From: Halorubrum lipolyticum DSM 21995
GTDB lineage: Archaea > Halobacteriota > Halobacteria > Halobacteriales > Haloferacaceae
Direction: 5' to 3'
Assembly: GCF_000337375.1 (NCBI RefSeq)
Contig: NZ_AOJG01000012.1
Span: 32,074 to 96,073 of the forward strand
DNA: 64,000 nucleotides
In this document: positions 31,755-40,432 of the stretch, one piece after another
Layout: each line of letters starts with the position of its first letter
How positions within the stretch are numbered: position 1 is the stretch's first letter
The notes under the pieces: generated by a model
What the model saw: only the letters and a program-made list of their open reading frames with translations
Told to the model about the DNA's origin: nothing
Databases searched by the model: none
Translations under genes and position numbers: made by a program

Positions 31755-32981
31755 TTAAATGCCCTGTCCCATCAGGTGGCTGCGTAACACGTCCGGCGTC
31801 TTGAGCCCGGCGTCGCTGTTCACGAGGACGACCGTCTCCGTTCCGTCGAAGAACCCCTCCTCCGCGAGCGCCCAGGCGCCGGCGGGCGCGGCGCCGCCGG
31901 TGGCGCCCATCTCCATGACCTCGTTCTGCGCGACCGCGACCGCGCTCGCGAGGATGTCCTCGTCCTCGACGCCGACCGCCGTCCCGCCGCTCTCCGTCAC
32001 CGCCTCGACCGCGGCCGCGCCGCCCGCGGGGTCCGCGATCTCCAGCTCGCCGCAGATCGTGTCGGGCGTCGACCACGGCTCCGGCTCGTCGAGGCCGCGC
32101 TCCACCGCCGCCGCGATCGGCGCGCAGCCCGCGGCCTGCGCCGCGACGACCTTCGGCACGGCGTCGATCGCGCCGACGCGCTCCAGCTCCGCGAACCCCT
32201 TATAAACCCCGGCGACGACCTCGCCGGAGCCGGTCGGCACGACCACGACGTCGGGCGCCGCGTCGAGATCGGCGACCAGCTCGAACGCGAGCGTCTTCAC
32301 GCCGTCGTGGCGGTACGGCGTCGCGAACTCCCCGAGGTCGGTGTACTCCGTCTCCAGTTGCTCGTCGACCGCGTCGGCCGCGTCGGGGAAGCGCCCGCCG
32401 ACCACGCGCATGTCGCCGCCGTGGACGTTCGTCATCGCCTTGTTCGAGAACGCGCACCGCGAGGGGACGAAGGAGTACGAGCGCAGGTCGGCCCGGCCCG
32501 CGTACGCCGCCATCGACTGCCCGGCGTTGCCCGGGCTCGCGCACGCGAGCGGCTCCACGTCGGCCCCCTCGTCGGCCCGCGCCGCGACCGCCGTGAGCGC
32601 GACCGAGAGCCCGCGGTCGAGCACGGTGCCCGTCGGGTTGCGGCCCTCGTCCTTGACGTACACCGCGTCGACGTCGAGCTCGTCGGCGAGCCGCTCCGTC
32701 GGGACGAGGGGGGTGGCGCCCTCGCCAGCGGAAATGGCCGCGTCGGCCGGGAACGGGAGCAGCGCGTCGAAGCGCCAGTGGCCGCGGCCCGTTCCCGCGG
32801 GGCCGTCCCGCGGCGACCCCAGCAGCGTCTCGGGGTCGACCGCGTCGTAGTCGTAGGCGGGGTCGAGTCCCCGCGCCTGCTCCTCGGCCGACACGGTCGT
32901 CGGGTCGGCCGTCTCGTGGACGCGACCCGACGCGCGACTCTGCAGCCCGCGGAACGCCGTCGTCGTCTCCGTCGACTCCAT
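31755..32981 (-). CDS. Threonine synthase-like PLP-fold protein lacking the PLP lysine
   Basis: A 408-residue protein of fold type II, clearly related to threonine synthase (ISAGEGATPLVPTERLADEL, VYVKDEGRNPTGTVLDRG, CASPGNAGQSMAAYAGR, VVPTGSGEVVAGVYKGF, NSDAGLKTPDVL). In working enzymes the lysine that holds PLP is in NPTGxFKDRG; here the two positions are Val120-Leu121 (codons GTG CTC), so no Schiff base can form there. It is otherwise full length with no frameshift, so it is not a plain pseudogene. It may be a regulatory or binding paralogue, or use PLP differently. ATG 32981 is the homology start; the open frame beyond it lies in repeat copy B. Confidence 0.85.
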   Translation of the reverse strand: MESTETTTAFRGLQSRASGRVHETADPTTVSAEEQARGLDPAYDYDAVDPETLLGSPRDGPAGTGRGHWRFDALLPFPADAAISAGEGATPLVPTERLADELDVDAVYVKDEGRNPTGTVLDRGLSVALTAVAARADEGADVEPLACASPGNAGQSMAAYAGRADLRSYSFVPSRCAFSNKAMTNVHGGDMRVVGGRFPDAADAVDEQLETEYTDLGEFATPYRHDGVKTLAFELVADLDAAPDVVVVPTGSGEVVAGVYKGFAELERVGAIDAVPKVVAAQAAGCAPIAAAVERGLDEPEPWSTPDTICGELEIADPAGGAAAVEAVTESGGTAVGVEDEDILASAVAVAQNEVMEMGATGGAAPAGAWALAEEGFFDGTETVVLVNSDAGLKTPDVLRSHLMGQGI

Positions 32982-33057
32982 ACCGGCCCTTTCGGCGGCG
33001 GCGACTAATCGCTTCCCTCTCGGCGGTGGACCGCAATCGGAATCACACCCCAGCCGT

Positions 33058-33294
33058 GCGGTGGCGCGCGCCTGTGAGCGCCCGACAGGGCGCGAACAGC
33101 CCGTGCGAGGGAGTCGCGAACGAAGTGAGCGACGAGGTTGGGGAGGTGTGAGGTGCGGTCGCGGTGCGGTCGGGTGGGACTCAAAGGGGCAGCCGGCGAG
33201 GACGAAGGCGCGCGACGTAAGGACCGCAGGAACGAGCATTGCGAGTGACGAGGACCGCAACGAGCGCACCGAGTCCTCGCCGGCTGGGGCTTTG
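33058..33294 (+). repeat. Structured intergenic repeat, copy B
   Basis: Same plan as the element at 5469-5771 but 66 bp shorter. It starts GCGGTGGCGCG. Hairpin 1 is GCGCCC-GACA-GGGCGC (33078-33093). Hairpin 2 has a short stem GTCGC/GCGAC (33113-33117 with 33129-33133). The GGTTGGGGAGGTGTGAGG box follows, then GGGTGGGACTCAAAGGGGC (33172-33190). The long-range stem is AGCCGGCGAGGAC (33191-33203) with GTCCTCGCCGGCT (33273-33285), closed by CAAAG/CTTTG, and it ends GGGGCTTTG. Stem sequences differ from copy A but pairing is kept. Confidence 0.85.
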
Positions 33295-33339
33295 GAGGCC
33301 TTCACCGCAAAGGGATCAGTCACGTATCCGTCAGCGACC

Positions 33340-33352
33340 GCTTATAAACCCG
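33340..33352 (+). promoter_or_regulatory. TATA box of the FAD oxidoreductase gene
   Basis: CGCTTATAAACCC ends about 20 bp before the ATG at 33371, the expected spacing for a leaderless haloarchaeal message. Confidence 0.65.
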
Positions 33353-33370
33353 CAACTCGATCACAGACGT

Positions 33371-34684
33371 ATGAACGGAGACGTCACCGTTATCGGCGGC
33401 GGGCTCGCGGGGCTCGTCGCGGCGACCCGACTCGCCGAGGCGGGCGCGGACGTGACGCTGTACGAGCGACGGCCCGAGGTCGGCGGCCGCGTCCGCACCG
33501 AGACCGTCGACGGGTTCACGCTCGACCGCGGCTTCCAGGTGCTGTTCACGAGCTACCCGGCGGTCGCGAGCGAACTCGACGCCGACGCCCTCGACGTCCG
33601 ACGCTTCGCGCCCGGCGCGACGATCTGCCGGCCGGGGTCGCGCTCGGTCCTCTCGGATCCCCTCCGCGACCCCCGTGGGGCGATTCCCTCGCTGTTGAAC
33701 GACGAGGTCTCGTTCTCCGACAAGCTCCGAACGCTCGCGCTCCGGTACGACCTCTCGAAGCGCGACGAGGGCGACTTCTTCGCCGGATCGGACACGTCAA
33801 TCCGCGAGTACCTTTATAAATGGGGATTCGCCGACGACTACGTCGAGAACTTCGTCGAGCCCTTCTACGGCGGGATCACCCTCGACCGGGGCCTCTCGAC
33901 CTCGAAGCAGGTGTTCGAGTACACCTTCCGCGCGATGGGCCGCGGCGCCATCGGCGTCCCCGCCGAGGGAATGCGCGCGATCCCCGAGGCGCTCGCCGCC
34001 CGCGCACGGGAGGCCGGCGTCGAGATAGCGACCGGCGAGGACGTGGAGTCGATCCGGACCGCGGGGCAGGGTCGGATCCCGTTCCGGACCGGGAGCGGCG
34101 ACGCAGAGGGCGCGACCGTCGAGCTCGCGGACGGCTCGACGCGCGAGACCGACGCGGTCGTGGTCGCGACGACCCCGCCGGAGGCCCGACGGCTCACCGG
34201 CGTCGAGTCGATTCCCACCCAGGGCGTTCCGAACGTGACCGGCTGGTACACGCTCCCCGCGGGCGAGTCGTTCGAGACCGGGAAACGGATCCTGCTCAAC
34301 GCCGCCGAGGAGTCGCCGAACGCGGTGGTTCCGATGTCGGAGGTCGCGCCCGAGTACGCCCCCGACGACCGCGCCCTCCTCGCGGCGACGTTCCTCGGCG
34401 AGAAGTCCCTCGACCGCCCCGCGAACGCCCTCCGCGACGACGTCCGGGACGCCCTCGAGGCGTGGTACCCCGAGCGCGACTTCTCCGGGCTGGAGACCGT
34501 GGCCACCCATCGGATCCGGTTCGCGCAGTTCGCCCAGCCGCCGGGCGTCCACGCCGACCTCCCCGACCCCGACGATCCCGAGGGCCCGGTCGTCCTCGCC
34601 GGCGACTACACGGAGTGGTCGTCGATCCAGGGCGCCTTAGAGAGCGGGCGGAGGGCGGCAGCGGCGGCCGGCGACTATTTATAA
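33371..34684 (+). CDS. FAD-dependent amine oxidase / phytoene desaturase-like protein
   Basis: A 437-residue flavoprotein. The N-terminus VTVIGGGLAGLVAATRLAEAGADVTLYERRPEVGGRVRTE is the classic FAD-binding start of the protoporphyrinogen oxidase/phytoene desaturase/amine oxidase group. The C-terminus VVLAGDYTEWSSIQGALESGRRAA is the matching flavin-binding end. EPFYGGITLDRGLSTSKQVFEYTFR in the middle resembles carotenoid or isoprenoid desaturase-like members. The substrate cannot be named. CTT TAT AAA TGG at 33812-33823 is a run of rare codons containing TTTATAAA, and the stop codon also lies in a TTTATAAA (34678-34685). A TATA box is just upstream. Confidence 0.85.
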   Translation: MNGDVTVIGGGLAGLVAATRLAEAGADVTLYERRPEVGGRVRTETVDGFTLDRGFQVLFTSYPAVASELDADALDVRRFAPGATICRPGSRSVLSDPLRDPRGAIPSLLNDEVSFSDKLRTLALRYDLSKRDEGDFFAGSDTSIREYLYKWGFADDYVENFVEPFYGGITLDRGLSTSKQVFEYTFRAMGRGAIGVPAEGMRAIPEALAARAREAGVEIATGEDVESIRTAGQGRIPFRTGSGDAEGATVELADGSTRETDAVVVATTPPEARRLTGVESIPTQGVPNVTGWYTLPAGESFETGKRILLNAAEESPNAVVPMSEVAPEYAPDDRALLAATFLGEKSLDRPANALRDDVRDALEAWYPERDFSGLETVATHRIRFAQFAQPPGVHADLPDPDDPEGPVVLAGDYTEWSSIQGALESGRRAAAAAGDYL

Positions 34685-34708
34685 ATCCCGGAGCGACGCC
34701 ACCCAACC

Positions 34709-35905
34709 CTACTCCTCCCGCAGGAACGACTCCTCCCCGTGCTCGTCGACCGCCGCGAGCAGTTCGTCGCGCTGGCGTCGGACCTCGGGCGGGAGCTCGG
34801 CGTAGGCGTGGTCGAACATGTCGCTCGGGTCGGGTTCGATCGACTCCGCGAAGTCGATCGCGTCGGCGACGACCTCGTCGGCCTCCTCGCGGATCGCCGC
34901 GACGCCCTCGTCGTCGATCCGGTCGGTCTCCCGCAGGAACGCCTCCATGCGGTCGAGCGGGTCGAGCGCGCGCCACGGCTCCACGTCGTCGGGGTCGCGG
35001 TAGGCGGTCGGGTCGTCGGCGGTCGTGTGCGCGCCGAACCGGTACTCGACGAACTCGATCAGGGCCGGGCGGGGAGGATCCCCGCCGGCCGGGTCGTCGT
35101 CGCTCTCCGACCCGCCCCCGCCGACCCGCGCCCGCTCGGCCGCCTCCCGGGTGACCGCGTAGCTCGCGAGGGGGTCCATCCCGTCGACGCGAACGCCGTC
35201 GAAGCCGTAGGCGGACGCCTTCCCCGCGAAGGTGTCGCTCGCGGTCTGCCGCGACTCGGGGATCGAGATCGCCCACCCGTTGTTGTGACAGCAGAACAGG
35301 GTCGGGGTGTCGAAGACGCCCGCGAAGTTCATCGCCTCGTGGAAGTCGCCCTCGCTGGTCGCGCCGTCGCCGAAGTGCACGGCGACGACCCGGTCCTCGT
35401 CCCGGTAGTCGAACGCCCACGCGGCCCCCACCGCGTGCGGGAGGTGCGCCGCGATCCCGATGTTGAGGGGAAAGACGTTACCCTCGGCGATCGCCTCGGT
35501 CCCGGACTCGTGACCCGTCCAGTAGGGGAGGTACTCCGAGAGGAGGTCGCGGACGACGACCGCGCCGTGTTCGCGGTACTGGTAGCTGATCAGGTCCCGG
35601 TCCGCGAGCGCGTGGGTCGAGCCGACCGCCGAGCCCTCCTGGCCCGCGCAGGGCGCGTACGTCCCGATACGGCCCTGTCGCTGGAGGCTGACCGCGCGCT
35701 CGTCGAAGCGGCGGGTGATCACCAGGTCGCGGTAGATCGCACGGAACCGCTCGTCCGACAGGTCCGGGACCGTCGCGTCCGGCAGGGGACTGCCGTCCGG
35801 GCCGAGCACGCGGTAGAGATCCTCGTCGGCGAGGGGATCGGTCCCGGAGTCGGGGGCGTCAGCACGGTCGACGGTGTCGGCGCCGTCGGTGCCGTTCTCG
35901 TTCAT
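34709..35905 (-). CDS. Thiamine-dependent 2-oxoacid dehydrogenase E1 alpha subunit
   Basis: A 398-residue E1-alpha of the pyruvate/branched-chain 2-oxoacid dehydrogenase type. Present are RRFDERAVSLQRQGRIGTYAPCAGQEGSAVG, the ThDP-Mg motif HFGDGATSEGDFHEAMNFAGVFDTPTLFCCHNNGWAIS, and the phosphorylation-loop-like FVEYRFGAHTTADDPTAYRD. An insert at about residues 255-275 is low in complexity (GGGGSESDDDPAGGD). An alpha2beta2 partner (E1-beta), E2 and E3 would be needed, but none lies nearby; the neighbours are a four-helix membrane protein and a flavoprotein. It is therefore an orphan in this window. The substrate is not determinable. Confidence 0.9.
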   Translation of the reverse strand: MNENGTDGADTVDRADAPDSGTDPLADEDLYRVLGPDGSPLPDATVPDLSDERFRAIYRDLVITRRFDERAVSLQRQGRIGTYAPCAGQEGSAVGSTHALADRDLISYQYREHGAVVVRDLLSEYLPYWTGHESGTEAIAEGNVFPLNIGIAAHLPHAVGAAWAFDYRDEDRVVAVHFGDGATSEGDFHEAMNFAGVFDTPTLFCCHNNGWAISIPESRQTASDTFAGKASAYGFDGVRVDGMDPLASYAVTREAAERARVGGGGSESDDDPAGGDPPRPALIEFVEYRFGAHTTADDPTAYRDPDDVEPWRALDPLDRMEAFLRETDRIDDEGVAAIREEADEVVADAIDFAESIEPDPSDMFDHAYAELPPEVRRQRDELLAAVDEHGEESFLREE

Positions 35906-35926
35906 GCGGATCGGTGTGCGCGCCGG

Positions 35927-36403
35927 TCACAAGGAGGTAGCGGTCGCGGCGGCGTCCGACCGCGCTCGGCTCCGCCGGCGGAGGAAGGCGATCGGGGGGC
36001 CGATCAGCGCTCCGGCGACCGTCGCCAGCCCGATCACGAGAGTGACAATGAGCGGGGTCGGGTCCGCGACGAGCAGGTCGACGCCCCAGACGACGAGGAA
36101 CCACGCGGTCCAACAGAGGCCGGTTGCGAGCGCCGTGAGCGCCCCGTACGCGACTCCCGCTCGGTACGTGTACGCCCCGCGACGCTCGACGAGCAGCCAC
36201 CAGAGCCCGCCGCCGACGGGGAGCGCCGGCGCCGCGAGGAGGGGCACCGGGAACGACGCCGGGAGGCCGACCACCTCGGCGAAGACGCGCAGGACGGTCG
36301 ACAGCAGGCGCGCCGTGACCGCACCGCACCCGAAGGCGTAGGCGCCGGCGTAAAGCGACCACCGCCGCGAGGGGCCGGACGCGGGCGGGTCGGAACCGTC
36401 CAT
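35927..36403 (-). CDS. Four-helix membrane protein, unknown
   Basis: A 158-residue protein with an N-terminal MDGSDPPASGPSRRW segment and four hydrophobic stretches (about residues 18-40, 48-66, 80-100 and 112-136). A basic tail follows (RRRSRARSD). No motif is recognised. It ends 21 bp before the start of the E1-alpha gene on the same strand, so the two could share a transcript. Start ATG 36403 is chosen because the longer open frame upstream is rich in Arg and Ser and antisense-like. Confidence 0.68.
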   Translation of the reverse strand: MDGSDPPASGPSRRWSLYAGAYAFGCGAVTARLLSTVLRVFAEVVGLPASFPVPLLAAPALPVGGGLWWLLVERRGAYTYRAGVAYGALTALATGLCWTAWFLVVWGVDLLVADPTPLIVTLVIGLATVAGALIGPPIAFLRRRSRARSDAAATATSL

Positions 36404-36578
36404 ACTCGGCGGTCGTGAACGGATAATAAAGGCCTTCCCGTGGGTGAAGCGCCGATTTGAGTCTCCCTCGCGACGGCGCCACCTCGCGGGGATCATCCCG
36501 GTCAGCGTGCCCGACGAGGGCGCCCGGTCGCTCGTGAGGAATCGATTCGGGGGAGTCGCCGCGGGGAACCGACCCCGC

Positions 36579-38000
36579 TCACTCGACCGCGAGCTCCAGC
36601 TCGAACGGGTACGCCCCGTGCTCGTCCGGCGTCTGATCCGGGACGCCCCACGAGATATGGAACAGCCCACGAGCCGCGTACGTGTCCGCGGGGAGGTCCT
36701 CGGGGACCGCGTACGTCGCGGCGATTTCCTCCCGCGCGTCGAGCGACTCCAGCGCCTCACTGTCGGGACGACTCGGCTGCGGTCCGTCGACGCCGTCGGT
36801 TTCGACGACGCTCAACGGCCACCGCTCACCCTCGTGGAGCACCCAGAGGGCGCTCGGCAGCGCGCCCCGGCTCGTGAACGTGTACGGCCCCTCGGCGTCG
36901 CCGTCGGCGCTCCCCGGCGCCGGCGCGACCGAGAGCGTGAACTCGCGTTCCGCGGTTTCGCTCGCCGCGGCCGACACCGACACCGGGAGCCGGTCGTACC
37001 GCGACTCGCCGACGATGATACGGTACACGGTGTCGTCGATCCGGTAGTACGGCGGCTCGTCGCGCTCCGCGGCGAACTCCTCGTAGGCGTCCGGCACGTC
37101 GTCGGCGAAGAGCTGACTGCGATCGTCGCCCGGCAGCGCCGGCCTCCGGTGGGGCGACGCCAGCGCGCGCTCGAAGAGCGCGACCACCTCGTCGTCGAGC
37201 GCCGACTCGTCGACGACCGGCCGGTCCCACATGTCCGCCGCGGTCAGCTCGCGCGCCGTGATCGCGTACGGCGGGTCCTCGTTCTCGACGCCCGTCCGGA
37301 TCCGGGACACGCCGCGTCCGTCCTCCAAGTAGTCGTACTCGTCGAGGAACGCGGCGACGGGGTCCGGGAGGACGCACCGGCGGTACTCCCCGCGCGCCAC
37401 GTTCGGGCCGTAGGCAGTCAGCGCGTCGACGAACGTCTCGACCGCCGACGGGTCGAGGTCCTCGCGCTGCCTCGCCTCGCGCAGGACTCGGTCCTCGTCG
37501 TATCCCTCCGCTTCCTCGTCGACGAGGGCTGCGGTGAACGTCGGGAGCGTCGGGTCGAACGCGTAGCGCGTCCCGTCCAGTTCGACGTACGGCTTCAGCT
37601 TGCCCCGGTCGTACGCGCGGAACTCGTCGACCGCGGCCAGCAGCGCGTCGCTCGGGTCGTCCGTCTCGAACCGCCCGTCGCGCGCCTCGGCGAGCGGCTC
37701 GCGCAGCGCGTCCGGAATCTCGGACTCGGGGACGACGTGCTCCGGATCGATCCCCCGACTCGGCGACGGTTCGTACGCGGTGACGACGTGCGGAACCCTC
37801 CGGAGCTCGACGTCGAGAGACGCCGTCGTCTCGTCGCCGTCGCTCGATCGCTCGCCGTCGCTCGATCGCTCGCCGTCGGTCTCCGTCGTCCCGTCGTCGG
37901 TCCCGTTCGTCGCCGGAGCCGTGTCAGCGCCGTCGCCGACGCATCCCGAACCCGCGACGACGGACCCGCCGATCGCGGAGAGGAGGGCCCTGCGATCCAT
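36579..38000 (-). CDS. Tat-exported lipoprotein, unknown
   Basis: A 473-residue secreted protein. MDRRALLSAIGGSVVAGSGC is a twin-arginine signal ending in a lipobox (AGSGC), so it is probably lipid-anchored to the outer face of the membrane. A Thr/Ser/Asp-rich linker follows, with an 18-bp DNA duplication (37838-37855 and 37856-37873) giving SSDGERSSDGE. The body is acidic. It has two related segments with DPTLPTFTAAL and YYRIDDTVYRIIVGES, and the C-terminus (FHISWGVPDQTPDEHGAYPFELELAVE) reads like a beta-sandwich edge. No enzyme motif is seen. The frame is open beyond 38000 into the neighbouring dehydrogenase, but that part is spurious. Confidence 0.8.
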   Translation of the reverse strand: MDRRALLSAIGGSVVAGSGCVGDGADTAPATNGTDDGTTETDGERSSDGERSSDGDETTASLDVELRRVPHVVTAYEPSPSRGIDPEHVVPESEIPDALREPLAEARDGRFETDDPSDALLAAVDEFRAYDRGKLKPYVELDGTRYAFDPTLPTFTAALVDEEAEGYDEDRVLREARQREDLDPSAVETFVDALTAYGPNVARGEYRRCVLPDPVAAFLDEYDYLEDGRGVSRIRTGVENEDPPYAITARELTAADMWDRPVVDESALDDEVVALFERALASPHRRPALPGDDRSQLFADDVPDAYEEFAAERDEPPYYRIDDTVYRIIVGESRYDRLPVSVSAAASETAEREFTLSVAPAPGSADGDAEGPYTFTSRGALPSALWVLHEGERWPLSVVETDGVDGPQPSRPDSEALESLDAREEIAATYAVPEDLPADTYAARGLFHISWGVPDQTPDEHGAYPFELELAVE

Positions 38001-38071
38001 ACTCGGACGTTCGAAACGATCAGTAAAAATCTTCTGCGAGCTGTGCCGGGTTTCGACGGCGGACTCCCCAC

Positions 38072-39112
38072 TCAGGGCGTGATCACGGCGCGCCCGTCGA
38101 TCTCGCCGTGTTCGAGCTTCTCCGCGACCGCGTTCACGTCGCCGAGGTCGTAGCGGCTGGTGTGGAGGTCCACGTCGCCCTGTTCGACGAGCGCGACGAG
38201 CTCCTGCAGCTCCGCGTACCGGCCGACGATGTTCCCGACGAAGGAGAACTCGCCGTTCACCAGCGCCTGCGCCGGCTCGTGGACGTGTCCGCCGTAGCCG
38301 ATGATGTGGTGGTCGCCGCCGGCGGCGGTGATGTCGGGCGCGTACGCCGTGGTGACGTCCTCGCCGACGAAGTCGAGCACCTGCGCGGCCCCCTTTCCGT
38401 CGGTGATCCCGTCGAGCTCCTCCCGCACGTCGGCCTCGCTCGGGTTTACCAGGTGGTCGGCGCCGTAGCCGTCGGCGAGGTCCAAGGCGGATTCCTTCAA
38501 ATCGATCGCCGTGATCCGGGCCGCGCTCATGGCGTTCAGACACTGCAGCCCGATGTGGCCTAACCCGCCGACGCCGATGACGACCGCGTGGTCGCCGGGG
38601 TCGAGGTCGGCGACCGCCTTCTTCGCGGCGTGGTACGCCGTGATCCCGGCGTCGGCGTGCGGGGCGATGTCGATCGGCTCGACGCCGGCCGGCAGCGGGA
38701 TCACCGAGCGCTCGCTGGTGTGGAGGTACTCGGCGAAGCCGCCGTCGGTGGTGAGCCCGTTGAACGCGTCGTTCTCGCAGTACATCGTCTCGCCGAGCCG
38801 GCAGGGACGGCAGGTGCCGCAGGTCTGGACCGGGTGACAGATCACCGGGTCGCCCTCCGAGACGAGGTCCACGTCTTCGCCCGTCTCGACGACGGTTCCC
38901 GCGTTCTCGTGACCTAGTGTCATGGGGAGCTCCTGCGGGACGTACTCCTCCCACATCCCCTCGATGATGTGGTTGTCCGTCTGGCACCACCCCGCGCCCT
39001 CGACCTCGACGACCACGTCGCTCGCCCCGGTCGCGTGGGGTCGGTCGACCTCGTCGATCGCGAGCCCCTCCGTCATGTCGTCGGTGTACTCGTGGAGTCT
39101 GGCTGCTTGCAT
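38072..39112 (-). CDS. adh: Zinc-dependent alcohol dehydrogenase (MDR family)
   Basis: A 346-residue medium-chain dehydrogenase. Catalytic zinc ligands are seen in GWCQTDNHIIEG (Cys) and LGHENAGTVVETGEDV (His-Glu). The structural zinc site is HPVQTCGTCRPCRLGETMYCEND with four cysteines, and the Rossmann motif is VVIGVGGLGHIGLQCL. NAD(P) would be reduced as an alcohol is oxidised, or the reverse. Acidic residue after the second strand (ITAIDLKESA) favours NAD over NADP. The substrate is unknown. It begins with ATG at 39112, MQAARLHEYTDDM. Confidence 0.93.
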   Translation of the reverse strand: MQAARLHEYTDDMTEGLAIDEVDRPHATGASDVVVEVEGAGWCQTDNHIIEGMWEEYVPQELPMTLGHENAGTVVETGEDVDLVSEGDPVICHPVQTCGTCRPCRLGETMYCENDAFNGLTTDGGFAEYLHTSERSVIPLPAGVEPIDIAPHADAGITAYHAAKKAVADLDPGDHAVVIGVGGLGHIGLQCLNAMSAARITAIDLKESALDLADGYGADHLVNPSEADVREELDGITDGKGAAQVLDFVGEDVTTAYAPDITAAGGDHHIIGYGGHVHEPAQALVNGEFSFVGNIVGRYAELQELVALVEQGDVDLHTSRYDLGDVNAVAEKLEHGEIDGRAVITP

Positions 39113-39148
39113 GTGCGATCAGGTGTCACGGGGACGGGAAATAAACGT

Positions 39149-39946
39149 TCACCGCGAAGCGGGTTCGCGAACGCCGCGGTCCTCCTCGTCGACGTGGTTG
39201 CGTGCGGTCGCGTACGCCTCGCGGACGCGGCGGAACGCCTCCTCGTCGCCGCCCTGATCGGGGTGGGTCTCCTTGACGCGCTCGCGGTAGGCGCGTTTCA
39301 CCTCGGCGGCGTCGGCGTCGGTCGCCACGTCGAGCTCGGCGAAGGCGGCGGCGACGGGGTCGTGTCCGCCCGCGCCGACGGCTCGGCCGGCCCCGCGTGC
39401 GGCTCGACCGGCCCCGGCGACGCGTCGCCAACGCCTCTCGGACCGTCCGCCTCGCTCGGATCGGCCGCCCGTCGCGGACCGTCCGCCGGTCGCCCACTCG
39501 GGTTCCGTCACGTCGAAGGGGAGGCGTCGGCCGAGCCCGCGGCCGGGCATCTCGTGTTCACAGAGGACGGTGTAGACGCCCTCGCCCTCCAGTCTGAAGT
39601 AGTCGTGCGCGTCGAACGTGATGGCGACCTCGCGCTCGGGGAGGTAGAAGGGAACCGCCACGTCGCCGACCGCGTGGTCCTCGCGGAACCGCTCGCCGAT
39701 CGCCCGCAGGTACTCGCCGATCTCCCGTCGGCGTCGCTCGTCGACCGCCGTTCCGGAGGCGGCGCGGTCAGCGCCGGTACCCCCGGGACCGGAGCCCCCT
39801 CGCCCTCCGGCGCCGCCGCTCGGGACCGGGCCCACGTAACGGTCCCCGAGGTAGAAGGCGAGCGCGACGAGCCCCGAGGCGACGGCGCCGAGCGCGAGCC
39901 CTAACGCGACCCAGGGCGGCAGGAGACTGACGATCTCGACGACCAC
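39149..39946 (-). CDS. Membrane-anchored DnaJ-domain protein
   Basis: A 265-residue protein. Residues about 10-35 form one transmembrane helix (WVALGLALGAVASGLVALAFYLG). A Gly-rich linker follows and then a globular middle (EIGEYLRAIGERFREDHAVGDVAVPFYLPEREVAITFDAHDYFRLEGEGVYTVLCEHEMPGRGLGRRLPF). After a second low-complexity Arg/Gly stretch comes a C-terminal J domain: FAELDVATDADAAEVKRAYRERVKETHPDQGGDEEAFRRVREAYATARN, with the HPD motif that stimulates Hsp70 ATPase. It could recruit DnaK to the membrane. There is no zinc-finger or CTD, so it is not canonical DnaJ. Confidence 0.85.
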   Translation of the reverse strand: MVVEIVSLLPPWVALGLALGAVASGLVALAFYLGDRYVGPVPSGGAGGRGGSGPGGTGADRAASGTAVDERRRREIGEYLRAIGERFREDHAVGDVAVPFYLPEREVAITFDAHDYFRLEGEGVYTVLCEHEMPGRGLGRRLPFDVTEPEWATGGRSATGGRSERGGRSERRWRRVAGAGRAARGAGRAVGAGGHDPVAAAFAELDVATDADAAEVKRAYRERVKETHPDQGGDEEAFRRVREAYATARNHVDEEDRGVREPASR

Positions 39947-40027
39947 GCCCGCAGTTACGGCTCCGAGCGTATCAACCTCTCGGCGGGTGCGGCAGGCGGT
40001 CGGAAAAAGCGGCGTCGCGCCGACGCG

Positions 40028-40285
40028 TCAGATCATTCCCTTCGCTTCGAGCCCGTCCATGATGTCGTCGACGAGCGCCTCGGGCGTGTCGTAGGGGAAC
40101 TCCTGTTCGCTGCCGAGCTTCGCGGCCAGCTCCATCGCGGTGAGGCTCACGTCGCCGGCCTCGAACTTCGTGCCCGGTCCGTTCGGGAGCGCGGGGACGA
40201 GGTCCATCTGGTTCTCGACGGGGAAGTCGGCGCCGCCGAAGGCCTCTAAGAACTGTTCGCGGAGTTCCGCTTTCACGTCTGTCAT
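40028..40285 (-). CDS. MTH865-like family protein
   Basis: An 85-residue acidic protein matching the small archaeal MTH865 family (ELREQFLEAFGGADFPVENQMDLVPALPNGPGTKFEAGDVSLTAMELAAKLGSEQEFPYDTPEALVDDIMDGLEAKGMI). It is probably an EF-hand-like all-helical fold. Its function is not known for any member. ATG 40285 gives MTDVKAEL; an upstream in-frame start at 40312 is less likely. It is divergent from the M42 peptidase. Confidence 0.85.
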   Translation of the reverse strand: MTDVKAELREQFLEAFGGADFPVENQMDLVPALPNGPGTKFEAGDVSLTAMELAAKLGSEQEFPYDTPEALVDDIMDGLEAKGMI

Positions 40286-40342
40286 ACATCCACGTCCCGA
40301 GAGGGACCGCAAAAGCGTTGCGGAACAACGCTAAACTAATTG

Positions 40343-40356
40343 AGGGTTTTAAACGG
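40343..40356 (+). promoter_or_regulatory. A+T-rich promoter candidate, M42 peptidase gene
   Basis: GAGGGTTTTAAACG lies in an otherwise G+C-rich gap 75-90 bp before the peptidase ATG. If it is the TATA box, the message has a leader of about 50 bases, unlike most genes in this window. Confidence 0.35.
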
Positions 40357-40432
40357 GTGAGCGGTCGGGCCGAAACCCGGGCGCGCGTTCCGGAACCTGC
40401 GGAACTTTGTCGATGGGGTCGCGAGGAGAGGT

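Larger units (their letters stand above)
32982..33370. other. 389-bp intergenic region carrying repeat copy B
   Basis: Between divergent genes. It contains the structured repeat at 33058-33294 and the promoter GCTTATAAACC at 33341-33351 for the next gene. Open frames crossing it are not protein genes. Confidence 0.8.

Noticed and set aside
33061-33819. Open frame across repeat copy B into the FAD oxidase gene
   Set aside because: It is out of frame with the oxidase and Arg-rich, a chance opening through non-coding DNA.
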